From assembly GCA_964394145.1 (NCBI GenBank), contig CAYMVL010000008.1, positions 1-63,118 on the forward strand: 63,118 bases of DNA, given 5' to 3'. A model generated the notes under the pieces. It was not told the DNA's origin, did not search any database, and saw only the letters and a list, made by a program, of their open reading frames with translations. The DNA is from JAFGBN01 sp964394145 (GTDB taxonomy: Bacteria; Chloroflexota; Dehalococcoidia; GIF9; AB-539-J10). The position numbers and the translations under genes are program-made. Below, piece by piece: positions 8,413 through 16,749 of this stretch; within the stretch, counting starts at the first letter, position 1; the number at the start of each line of letters is the position of its first letter.

Positions 8413-9249
8413 ATGGCAATTAAGGTACTTATTGATAGTAGTTCCGGAATGACCCAGGAGGTAGCAGCCAGCAACGACATTCGCATTATCCCGCTGAGCG
8501 TGCTGCTGGACGATAAAGAGTATACGGACTGGGTTGACTGGACCACCGATGACTTCTACCAGCAATTGAAAACGGCAAAGACCTGGCCCAAAAGCAGTGG
8601 CTCTGCGCAAGGGGAATTTTACAGGGCGTTTGAGGAGCTACGGGGAAAGGTTGATGGCATAGCAGTGGTGGTGATAAGCCCTGCCAGTTCGCCAGCATGC
8701 TATACTTCAGCCATGGGAGCAAGAGAGCTCACCGAGGGCATTCCCATAGAGATAATTGATTCCAACCACATCATGTCAGGTGAGTGCCTGGTGGCCACAG
8801 CAGCCGCCAGGGCAGCTCTCAGCGGCGCCAGCCTGCAGGACGTGGTACAGGCCGCCAGGAACGTTATCCCCAAGGTGAAGTATTTTTTCAACGTGGGCTC
8901 AATTGAGTACTTCGTAAAAGGTGGCAAGGTCAAGGACCTGAAGTCCGATCCAAAAGGAGAAAGCCATATCTTCAGTTCTAAGGATGGGAATGTGGTGCCG
9001 GTCGGGAAATATCCTACCAGGCAGGAGACGAGGCACCGACTCAGGGAATTAATGGAGGAGAATATCAGCAAGGATTCCCCTCTTCATGTCTGTGTATTTC
9101 ACGCTGCGGCCAAAGACGAGGCCGAGGAATTCAAGCAGGAAATTGCATCTCGATACAACTGTGCTGAATTGTGGGTAGCGGAAGCCACCCCGGTGCTGGC
9201 ACTGCATGTGAGCCCGGATTCTCTGGGAGTCGCTTTCTATAATGAATAA
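8413..9249 (+). CDS. DegV-family fatty-acid-binding protein, FakB-like copy 3
   Basis: The third tandem DegV paralogue, 278 residues from the ATG at 8413, which is chosen because it aligns with copy 1 (MAIKVL start) and follows TTGAGGTGCG. It keeps the ID-SSSGMT start, KSSGSAQGEF in place of TSxPS, IEIIDSNH and the closing SPDSLGVAFYNE. Much of the C-terminal half parallels copy 1 (YFLRLGR versus YFVKGGK, FHAAAKDEAEEFK), so one arose by duplication with copy 2 lying between. It is 15 bases upstream of the FakA-like gene and clearly co-transcribed. Confidence 0.88.
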   Translation: MAIKVLIDSSSGMTQEVAASNDIRIIPLSVLLDDKEYTDWVDWTTDDFYQQLKTAKTWPKSSGSAQGEFYRAFEELRGKVDGIAVVVISPASSPACYTSAMGARELTEGIPIEIIDSNHIMSGECLVATAAARAALSGASLQDVVQAARNVIPKVKYFFNVGSIEYFVKGGKVKDLKSDPKGESHIFSSKDGNVVPVGKYPTRQETRHRLRELMEENISKDSPLHVCVFHAAAKDEAEEFKQEIASRYNCAELWVAEATPVLALHVSPDSLGVAFYNE

Positions 9250-9264
9250 ATCAGGAGGTATCCC

Positions 9265-10227
9265 ATGTCAGCAGTAGCAACAACAGAAAGAGAGCTGAGC
9301 GGTCAGGATCTGAGAAGAGCGCTACAGGCAGCTAAAGCGCAGTTAGAGGAACACATTGATGAAATCAACGCACTGAATGTCTTCCCCGTCCCGGATGGGG
9401 ACACCGGCATCAATATGTACCTCACGATGAAATCAGCAATTGAGGCGCTGGATAAATCAGAGGATAGCTCAGCAGCCGGTGTTTCCGCTGCTGCCGCCAA
9501 AGGGGCGCTTCTGGGAGCCAGAGGCAACTCCGGCGTCATTCTGTCGCAAATACTGAGAGGCATGGCCAAAGGAATAGAAGAGAAAAACGTCATCTCTTCC
9601 CATGATTTAGCTAACGCCCTCCGCATCGCCTCGGAACAGGCATACAGAGTTGTCACTAATCCCGTGGAAGGGACCATACTTACCGTAATCAGGGAAGCCT
9701 CTCAAGCAGCGACTGCTGCAGCCGAAAGAGGCTCCAGCTTTGCCCGCACCATGGTATCTGTGGCATTGCGGGCAAAGAAGACGGTAGCGAAAACTCCCGA
9801 GATGCTCGCCGTATTGAAGGAGGCCGGGGTGGTAGACTCAGGAGCCAAGGGCTTATATTATGTCTTCGAGGGGATGAAGCAGTCTATATGCAGGACAAAG
9901 CCGTCTCAGCCTCGTGCCAGCCGGTCCCATTCCAGGGCAGCTAAACCTCAAGAAGAGGAAAGAGTTTGGGGATTTGACGTCCAGTTTATGCTGCAGGGAG
10001 AAAACCTGCCTTTTGAAGAAATACGAAACAAAGTCATAGCCTCCGGGGAATGCCCCCTGGTGGTCGGCGATGAAAGCCTCATAAGAGTCCATGTCCATAC
10101 CCCGAATCCTCAAGACATCCTGGACTATGCTCGCAGCAAAGGAAAGGTCCTTGACATCGTAGTTGAGGATATGGACAAGCAGGTCAAGGAAAAGCTGGAA
10201 AGGGAAGACGCCGCTACCCGCCAATGA
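9265..10227 (+). CDS. FakA-like fatty acid kinase, short (DhaL plus linker domain)
   Basis: The N-terminal DhaL kinase domain (to about residue 205) has the metal/nucleotide motif NVFPVPDGDTGINM at 38-51, ALLGARGNSGVILSQ at about 86-100 and the GVVDSGAKGL segment at about 192. A basic, Ser/Pro-rich linker at about 215-235 precedes a second domain with FDVQFMLQG and RVHVHTPNP. Family FakA proteins are about 550 residues with a third C-terminal domain used to dock FakB; this protein stops at 320 and lacks it. No frameshifted remainder is seen, because fabF starts at an ATGA overlap. It sits directly behind three FakB-like genes. Confidence 0.85.
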   Translation: MSAVATTERELSGQDLRRALQAAKAQLEEHIDEINALNVFPVPDGDTGINMYLTMKSAIEALDKSEDSSAAGVSAAAAKGALLGARGNSGVILSQILRGMAKGIEEKNVISSHDLANALRIASEQAYRVVTNPVEGTILTVIREASQAATAAAERGSSFARTMVSVALRAKKTVAKTPEMLAVLKEAGVVDSGAKGLYYVFEGMKQSICRTKPSQPRASRSHSRAAKPQEEERVWGFDVQFMLQGENLPFEEIRNKVIASGECPLVVGDESLIRVHVHTPNPQDILDYARSKGKVLDIVVEDMDKQVKEKLEREDAATRQ

Positions 10228-11471
10228 GCGATCTGGGCAGAAGAAGGGTCGTAGTTACCGGAGTCGGGGCTGTTAGTCCTTTAGCCACCGGTGCTGAAAA
10301 ATCCTGGCAGGCATTATGTCAGGGCAAATCAGGTGTGGCAAGAATTACCAGATTCGATCCATCTGGTTTTAAGATACAGATTGCCGCTGAATTAAAGGAT
10401 TTCCACCCCGAGGAGTTCATCAATACGAAAAAGATAAGGAGAACCGATGCATTTATCCATTATGCCCTGGCAGCCGGGCAAATGGCACTGGACGACTCTC
10501 AACTGCTTATTAACTTGGCTAACGCCGCTAGAGTAGGCATAGTGGTTGGGTCATGTGCTGGCGGCATGGCCACTTATGAAAGAAACCTTTTTGGCTTCCA
10601 AGAGAGGGGCGCTGAAGCAGTTTCGCCCTTCTTTACTACAGGGTTCATAGCTAACATGGCAGCAGCGGAGATCGCCATGGCTTCCGGTGCCAGGGGGCCA
10701 AGCCGCTGCATAGTCACCGCCTGTGCCACCGGAAGCGACTCTATTGGCGATGCTTTCAGATTTATTCAGTATGACAAGGCCGATGCCATGATTGCTGGAG
10801 GCAGCGATGCCTACATCCTGGCGCTGGGTGTTGTCGGTCTTGGCAGAATTGGAGCCATATCCAGAAGGAACAATCAGCCGGAAAAAGCCAGCCGGCCCTT
10901 TGACAAAGACCGTGATGGCTTCGTTCTTGGAGAGGGTGCTGGAGTTATTGTCCTGGAGGAGATGAATTCAGCCATCAAGAGAGGGGCTAAAATCTATGCC
11001 GAACTTGTCGGCTATGGTTCCAATATCGATGGCACCCATGTAACAGAGCCTGACTGGCAGAATCAGGCGTTGTGTATCAAGCTGGCCTTGAACGATGCCG
11101 GTATCCGTCCGGACGAGGTTGACTATGTCAACGCCCACGGCACATCCACTGTTCTCAACGATTTGGCTGAGGCCAAGGCTATAAAGGCAGCCCTGGGAGA
11201 ACACAGCAGGAAGGTGGCTGTAAGTTCCAATAAGTCGATGATAGGGCACACGCTGGCGGCTGCAGGTGCGCTGGAAGCTATTTTCACCATCCTTACTATA
11301 AGAGACGGCGTAATTCCACCCACAACAAATTACGATACTCCAGACCCTGAATGCGACCTCGATTTTGTTCCCAATGTAGCCAGGAAATCGGATGTGAACA
11401 TCGGTATTTCCAATTCCTTCGGCTTCGGTGGCTTTAATGCCACGCTTGTCTTCAGAAGATTCGAGGGCTAG
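10224..11471 (+). CDS. fabF: 3-oxoacyl-ACP synthase II (FabF/KAS II)
   Basis: FabF condenses malonyl-ACP with acyl-ACP in fatty-acid elongation. The catalytic triad is complete: Cys167 in VTACATGS, His305 in NAHGTST and His342 in IGHTLAAAG. FGFGGFN near the C-terminus is also typical. At 415 residues it is full length. It overlaps the FakA-like gene by four bases (ATGA), so elongation and acyl-phosphate production are translationally coupled. FabH, FabG and ACP are not in the window. Confidence 0.95.
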   Translation: MSDLGRRRVVVTGVGAVSPLATGAEKSWQALCQGKSGVARITRFDPSGFKIQIAAELKDFHPEEFINTKKIRRTDAFIHYALAAGQMALDDSQLLINLANAARVGIVVGSCAGGMATYERNLFGFQERGAEAVSPFFTTGFIANMAAAEIAMASGARGPSRCIVTACATGSDSIGDAFRFIQYDKADAMIAGGSDAYILALGVVGLGRIGAISRRNNQPEKASRPFDKDRDGFVLGEGAGVIVLEEMNSAIKRGAKIYAELVGYGSNIDGTHVTEPDWQNQALCIKLALNDAGIRPDEVDYVNAHGTSTVLNDLAEAKAIKAALGEHSRKVAVSSNKSMIGHTLAAAGALEAIFTILTIRDGVIPPTTNYDTPDPECDLDFVPNVARKSDVNIGISNSFGFGGFNATLVFRRFEG

Positions 11472-11577
11472 CTCCCTGTAAGCCTCTCGGGCATAATAGA
11501 AGCTGATTACCGCACCCCCTGTTGCCATAATTGGAGCGGAATCTTAAAATATAGCGGCGGGATACCCGGGTATTCTT

Positions 11578-11651
<74 letters not shown>

Positions 11652-11898
11652 TTGAGCTATCAAACTCCGGGACTCTCATTTGAGAAGGGAGTACATTCAG
11701 CTCCACCCCCATTCGTAGTTCCTTCGGGTGAACAGCGATCAAAAACTCTTGTTGAGGCTTTACGCTTCGTAAGCCCCGACTTCTTTTGCCCTGCCCCATT
11801 GTTCGAAACTATAGGCGAAGTGTACAATGTCATCCGTGCAGACTATTATCTCTTTGCGGTGAGCACAGGACGCCGCCAGTAGTAAGCGGGGAAAAAAT

Positions 11899-12504
11899 TT
11901 GGACAGTGAAGCCGTCTTCAGAGTTGTCCTGATAGCAACGTTCTGCATCTTCTCAATTCTTCGCATTGAATATTACAGACTGGCCAGGAAAGCGCGATAT
12001 GTTACTGTAATCGAGGAGAGCAGACGCTATTCCATACTCTTGAGCGTACTGATTTGCTACGAGGTCTTCACTCTGTTCCTGTACCTCTTCTACCCCCAGC
12101 CGATAATGCAGGCAGCAATACCGATGTCAGTAGGTTTGCGCTGGATCGGAGTCGCTACAGCCATTCTGGCCCTGGCCCTTTTCGCCTGGGTACATCGCAG
12201 TCTGGGCAAAAACTTCTCCCACAATCTCAAGATAAAGGACCAGCATATTCTGGTCACCGACGGCCCTTATCAGTGGATAAGACATCCTATGTACACGGCC
12301 TTCTACATACTACATATTGCCGTACTCTTCCTTACATCAAATTGGTTCATCGGCGTCACCTGGATAGCAGGTTTGACCATCATCGTCGCTCTAAGAGTCA
12401 AAAGAGAAGAGGCCATGCTGATGGACAGATTCGGGGCCGACTATCACTCATATATGAGGCAGACTGGAAGATTCATTCCCCCACACACAAGATTCAGGAG
12501 CTAA
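11899..12504 (+). CDS. Isoprenylcysteine carboxyl methyltransferase-like membrane protein
   Basis: A 201-residue integral membrane protein with about five hydrophobic segments. The SAM-binding C-terminal signature of the ICMT/PEMT superfamily is visible: LVTDGPYQWIRHPMYT (residues about 115-130) and, after the last membrane segment, RVKREEAMLMDRFG with the paired Glu and the YHSYMRQTGRFIP tail. The physiological substrate of bacterial members is generally unknown. The TTG at 11899 is the only reasonable start. It may be co-transcribed with uvsE, 52 bases downstream. Confidence 0.8.
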   Translation: MDSEAVFRVVLIATFCIFSILRIEYYRLARKARYVTVIEESRRYSILLSVLICYEVFTLFLYLFYPQPIMQAAIPMSVGLRWIGVATAILALALFAWVHRSLGKNFSHNLKIKDQHILVTDGPYQWIRHPMYTAFYILHIAVLFLTSNWFIGVTWIAGLTIIVALRVKREEAMLMDRFGADYHSYMRQTGRFIPPHTRFRS

Positions 12505-12556
12505 CAGCTGCCACAGATGGCTGAAGAAAGCAGACATTCGACTTTGACAAGGTGAA

Positions 12557-13462
12557 ATGAAAATTGGATACCCCTGTGTGAACCGGACAATCGGATGCAA
12601 AGGCAACCGCACGTTTCGGCTTAAGTCGTACTCGGAGAATCGCCTCATCGCTATAGCCGCTAATAACCTTGATTGCCTGGGGCAGATGCTGAGATTTAAC
12701 GTAGAGCATGACATCCTTTTTTTCAGAATAAGTTCTGACCTTATTCCCTTCGCCTCTCACGACGTATGCCAGTTTGACTGGACTGGCTATTTCCGGAGAG
12801 AGTTCGAGGAAATCGGGAACTATGTCAGCTCTCATAACCTCAGGATATCCATGCATCCAGGCCAGTTCACCGTCCTCAATTCCCCTCACGCTGCAGTACT
12901 CCAAAACAGTATCAGGGAGCTCCTATATCACACAATGCTCCTCGACGCCATCGGGCTCGATAGCAGCGCCAAGATACAGGTACATGTAGGTGGTGCCTAT
13001 GGCGACAAGTCAGCAGGCATGCTGAGGTTCGTCGAGGCTTTCAAAGACCTTGACGACAGGATAAAGAAACGGCTCGTAATAGAGAATGATGACCGTAACT
13101 ATGGCTTGAGCGATTGTCTCAAGATACATGCCGAGACGGGTATACCTATACTTTTTGATGTTTTCCACCATGAGCTAAATAATTACGGTGAGAGTCTGAA
13201 AGATGCCTTCAAGCTGTTCACGGGAACCTGGAAGCAGAGTGATGGCATACCTATGGTGGATTACAGCCACCAGAGGGCCGCCAAATTGAATGTCATGCAC
13301 GCCGAAAGCATTGATGTGGAACGTTTCCGGCGCTTCTTAGAACAAACGGAGCCCTTTGACTATGACGTCATGCTGGAGATAAAAGATAAGGAGGAGAGCG
13401 TTCTCAAAGCATTGCCCTTTCTGGTTCAGGACTCACGTTTCTACTTCAACCGGGCTGTCTGA
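12557..13462 (+). CDS. uvsE: UV damage endonuclease UvsE
   Basis: UvsE nicks DNA 5' of UV photoproducts in a repair route alternative to UvrABC. The TIM-barrel metalloenzyme is recognised by the start IGYPCVNRTIGC, FRISSDLIPFASH, the metal-binding SMHPGQFTVLNS (about residue 97), VHVGGAYGDK, the VIENDDRNYG strand with the metal Glu, DVFHHELN and the C-terminal VMLEIKDKE. Its 301 residues match bacterial family members. AAGGTGAA precedes the ATG. Its 3' end overlaps the convergent staygreen-like gene by 30 bases. Confidence 0.93.
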   Translation: MKIGYPCVNRTIGCKGNRTFRLKSYSENRLIAIAANNLDCLGQMLRFNVEHDILFFRISSDLIPFASHDVCQFDWTGYFRREFEEIGNYVSSHNLRISMHPGQFTVLNSPHAAVLQNSIRELLYHTMLLDAIGLDSSAKIQVHVGGAYGDKSAGMLRFVEAFKDLDDRIKKRLVIENDDRNYGLSDCLKIHAETGIPILFDVFHHELNNYGESLKDAFKLFTGTWKQSDGIPMVDYSHQRAAKLNVMHAESIDVERFRRFLEQTEPFDYDVMLEIKDKEESVLKALPFLVQDSRFYFNRAV

Positions 13463-13930
13463 GCTTTGGCCGGCATAGTCGGCAAAGCTTCCCCATCGCT
13501 CAACTACATTGTAGCGTGCCTGTTTGGCATGAAAGTGTACCCGGATGGGAGATTTGTCCAGTTCAGGATGAGCATCGAATAAGGACCTGTCACCGAAGCG
13601 CAACGCTTCAAGTACAAGGGGTAGTTCACGCCGGAAAATCGACATCCGGAGCCCGGGCCAGCCGAAAACAAGGCCCCCGCTCACGTGACAATGGACATTA
13701 AGTACAAATTCATCCTGCTCAGTCACCCACTCGGCCAGAACCTCATCTCTCATGAACTGCGTGTACCAGCCTGACTGCTGTTTGGAATCGTAATCCGCAC
13801 CAATGCTGAGGTATAAATCGCCACTGGAATCAGAGTGGGTTAAAGTATAGCGCCGTGGTATTAACGGAAAGTCATATCGGGCACCTTGCGGATAACGTAC
13901 ATACAGTTTTTCTGGCTTTAGACGCTTCAC
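13433..13930 (-). CDS. Staygreen (SGR) homologue, putative Mg-dechelatase
   Basis: The 165-residue protein has the SGR pattern FPLIPRRYTLTHSDSSGDLYL. The residues important in the bacterial SGR structure and mutants, His32, Asp34 and Asp62, all occur here at the same numbering (LTHSD, MRDEVLAEW). Plant SGR removes Mg from chlorophyll a; homologues in non-photosynthetic Chloroflexota have been reported to dechelate chlorophyll in vitro, but their native substrate is unknown. No chlorophyll, haem or corrin gene lies nearby. A GTG start with GAGGTGACGG upstream is used. It overlaps the convergent uvsE end. Confidence 0.82.
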   Translation of the reverse strand: MKRLKPEKLYVRYPQGARYDFPLIPRRYTLTHSDSSGDLYLSIGADYDSKQQSGWYTQFMRDEVLAEWVTEQDEFVLNVHCHVSGGLVFGWPGLRMSIFRRELPLVLEALRFGDRSLFDAHPELDKSPIRVHFHAKQARYNVVERWGSFADYAGQSSDSPVEVET

Positions 13931-14009
13931 TATTCCGTCACCTCACCAGGCCGTCACCAATAGCCGTGTTACAAGTGCTGGCCTGTGAATCTGGCACGAA
14001 TATTGCAGC

Positions 14010-14693
14010 TCAGGCACTTACCGCCTTCTTGCCGCTAACCTCGTGCTTCTCACGCCACTTACTGACGGCATCAGTAACTTCCTCAACCTGGTCACAAATC
14101 CTCAGCAAATCAAAGTCATCTTCGGAAATAAAACCCCTGTACAATGCAGAATCGCGAAGCCAGTCCAGGAACCCTTTCCAATAATCGCTGTCAAACAGCA
14201 CTACAGGAAAAGGCTTTATCTTGTGGGTCTGCATAAGTGTTAACAACTCGGTCATCTCGTCGAGGGTGCCCAGCCCTCCGGGCATTATGATAAAGGCAGA
14301 CGCGTATTTGACCAGCATGATTTTGCGGACAAAGAAATGATTGAAAGTTATTGACTTCGTAGCATAGATATTCGTGACCTGTTCCTGAGGCAGCTGAATA
14401 TTGAGCCCGACTGATTTAACCCCGGCTTCCATAGCACCCCTGTTAGCCGCCTCCATAACGCCGGGACCGCCGCCAGTTATTATGGTGAAACCCATCGCTC
14501 CCAGCCTATAGGCTATCTCTCTCGTCCGCAGGTAGAGCTCATCGCCCGACACGATACGCGCTGACCCATATATACTGACTGCCGGTTCTACATCCGAGAG
14601 TCCATCAAAACCATCAACCAGTTCCCCAATTATCCGGAACATCCGCCATGACTCTTCTTTTGCCAGTTCATTTATCTCATACTCGTAGGCCAT
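14010..14693 (-). CDS. LOG-family (TIGR00730) nucleoside-monophosphate phosphoribohydrolase-like
   Basis: A 227-residue Rossmann-like protein carrying both LOG signatures: TGGGPGVMEAANRGA at about residue 73-87 and MPGGLGTLDEMTE at about 136-148 (PGGxGTxxE), with the family VSIYGSAR strand at 39-46. Family members release the base from nucleoside 5'-monophosphates, including cytokinin precursors; the bacterial role is usually nucleotide clean-up. GGAGG lies nine bases upstream of the ATG. It stands alone, 79 bases from the staygreen-like gene on the same strand. Confidence 0.88.
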   Translation of the reverse strand: MAYEYEINELAKEESWRMFRIIGELVDGFDGLSDVEPAVSIYGSARIVSGDELYLRTREIAYRLGAMGFTIITGGGPGVMEAANRGAMEAGVKSVGLNIQLPQEQVTNIYATKSITFNHFFVRKIMLVKYASAFIIMPGGLGTLDEMTELLTLMQTHKIKPFPVVLFDSDYWKGFLDWLRDSALYRGFISEDDFDLLRICDQVEEVTDAVSKWREKHEVSGKKAVSA

Positions 14694-14810
14694 CGCTCAG
14701 TTCCTCCATCTATAGCGTTAAACACAGTCAAACACCCCGGAACAGTCAGCCCCGGCTCTCTATCGGCCCCCGGTACAGCACAATGCCCAAAATATGTCCA
14801 CAAGAAACCA

Positions 14811-16220
14811 CTAATCAAGAAGGACTTCCTCACCATACGCAGGTATTGATGCCTGCCAGCGCATTTTATCCCTCACGTAATTGGAAAAATGATCAATTAC
14901 TTCAGGTTCGCCATGAGTAAGAAAAAGCTGCTTCGGTGCCTTCTCAAAGGCAGAGAGCCATTTTATAAGCTCGTCCCTGTCAGCATGCCCTGAGAAACCT
15001 GTCAACTGAGCTATTCTAGCGTTAACAGGGCGAAATTGGCCCAGTATCCGTACTTCTCTGGCCCCATCAACGATCTGCCTCCCCAGGGTCCCCATCGCCT
15101 GATACCCGACAAAGAGAATAGTGCTTCCCGCCCGGGAGATATTTGCCACAAGATGGTGCTTTATTCGACCTCCGGTGCACATCCCTGATCCGGCTATTAT
15201 TATGACAGTTCCCGCAATTCGATTAATCGCTTTAGAATCTTCTGTCCTACTCACCATCTTGAGACCGGGAAAATCAAAGGGGGACTTGTCACGCTCCACC
15301 AGCCCTGTCATTTCACGGTCATACAGTTCCGGGTGAGCCTCAAATACCTCGGTGATGTTTACCGCCATCGGGCTATCTAGAAATACGAGCAAATGAGGTA
15401 TGCGTTTACTCACCAGAAGTTGATTGACATGGTACAGTACCTCCTGGGCCCGCTCGAGTGCAAATGAAGGAATTACCACATTCCCGCCAGCTTCACACGT
15501 TGAGTTTATGATTTGAGCCAGGTTACCGGCCACATCTTCCGCGTCACCGTGCAGTCTATCCCCGTAAGTGGATTCCATTATCACATAGTCCGCCTCCCTG
15601 AACAAACGGGGGTTCCGCAATATGGGGATGTCCCACCTACCGATATCCCCGGAGAAAAGGATGGTTCTTTGCTCTCCATCCTGCCTGGCTGTAACCTTAA
15701 TCATCGATGAACCGAGCACATGGCCTGCATCATGGAAGCTCGCTTCCAGCCCATCAACGATTGCGACCGATTCCTCATAATTCACGCGACGCGAGAAGAA
15801 GGGGAAGGAAGCCTTGGCATCCTCAACAGTGTACAGCGGAATTTCAGGGTAACGTCCCCTCCTTCCTTCTCTCTGGTGCCTTTTCTTCTTAAACTCGGCA
15901 TCTTCTTCCTGCAATTTCCCTGCATCCAGAAGCATTATCTTAGCGATCTCCGCGGTAGCATGAGTGCAGTAGATACTGCCCCGGAAGCCTTCACGCACCA
16001 GCTTGGGCACCAGACCACAGTGGTCCAGGTGAGCATGGGTCAGCAATACCGCATCTATACTACCGGGCGGCACCGGAAACGGCTCCCAGTTTCTGGAGCT
16101 GAATTCCCTTTCCTGAAACAGTCCACAATCTACCAGTATCCTTTTGCTGCCAGTATCCAGTAAATAACGGGAGCCAGTCACATTCTTTGCCGCCCCCAGA
16201 AAGGTCAACTTAAGTCGCAT
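14811..16220 (-). CDS. MBL/beta-CASP RNA-processing exonuclease
   Basis: A 469-residue CPSF73-like nuclease. In order: MBL motifs THAHLDHCG (about residue 60), HDAGHVLGSS (about 164), FSGDIGRWD (about 187), the beta-CASP insertion with VMESTYGDR and VVIPSFALERAQE, AGSGMCTGGRIKHHL, and the C-terminal RMMBL segment with GFSGHADRDEL and FLTHGEPE. These form the complete two-zinc site. It acts in RNA maturation or decay in the cytoplasm. GAGGAGGGAGAATATAA precedes the ATG. The gene is isolated, with 363 bases upstream to tRNA-Ser. Confidence 0.93.
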   Translation of the reverse strand: MRLKLTFLGAAKNVTGSRYLLDTGSKRILVDCGLFQEREFSSRNWEPFPVPPGSIDAVLLTHAHLDHCGLVPKLVREGFRGSIYCTHATAEIAKIMLLDAGKLQEEDAEFKKKRHQREGRRGRYPEIPLYTVEDAKASFPFFSRRVNYEESVAIVDGLEASFHDAGHVLGSSMIKVTARQDGEQRTILFSGDIGRWDIPILRNPRLFREADYVIMESTYGDRLHGDAEDVAGNLAQIINSTCEAGGNVVIPSFALERAQEVLYHVNQLLVSKRIPHLLVFLDSPMAVNITEVFEAHPELYDREMTGLVERDKSPFDFPGLKMVSRTEDSKAINRIAGTVIIIAGSGMCTGGRIKHHLVANISRAGSTILFVGYQAMGTLGRQIVDGAREVRILGQFRPVNARIAQLTGFSGHADRDELIKWLSAFEKAPKQLFLTHGEPEVIDHFSNYVRDKMRWQASIPAYGEEVLLD

Positions 16221-16584
16221 TTATATTCTCCCTCCTCAGATTATCATAATAATATGGATGTAGATAGGACTCACCTTAACACGGGCTATTTTAAGTTCCT
16301 TTTTCAGCCGCAGGCATTGCACACTTTAAGTAGTTGGGCCGTTAATTGTCAAGTCTGCCTGAACCCTCCCTTCTTTCCGCCCAGGCTCTTATTCCCGAGA
16401 ACTCGCATGAGCTCTACTCCAAGCAGTAAAGTAATCTTCAGAAGGAGGCTGGCGCGAGTCGATGCTCCCAAGAGGACCACAGTTACAGTCGATGTCTTGC
16501 CCCACCTTATCTGAGTAGAGGTCGCTGGGCCAGAATTTGTGAGCCTGCATCTTTGTATGCCATAATAAATCACGGGATAGATGC
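16221..16584. other. Intergenic gap with no convincing gene
   Basis: The gap separates the divergent beta-CASP gene and tRNA-Ser. A short plus-strand frame (16254-16514) lacks a ribosome site and any family resemblance. I see no strong promoter, riboswitch or repeat. Confidence 0.5.
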
Positions 16585-16676
16585 GGAGGGATCGCATAGT
16601 GGTCTAGTGCGGCCGCCTGCTAAGCGGTTGCTCCGAGAAATCGGGGTCGTGGGTTCGAATCCCACTCCCTCCGCCA
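16585..16676 (+). tRNA. tRNA-Ser(GCU)
   Basis: Class II tRNA with a long variable arm. Acceptor GGAGGGA/TCCCTCC with discriminator G and encoded CCA (16674-16676), anticodon loop CTGCTAA (GCT at 16619-16621), variable arm about TGCTCCGAGAAATCGGGGTC, T-arm GTGGG-TTCGAAT-CCCAC. Confidence 0.96.
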
Positions 16677-16749
16677 CAGACAGCACCAGTAACTACCGGC
16701 TCCCGGACAAGGGCTGAGACCCCGAGACACACCGCAAATGCGGGCCGGT

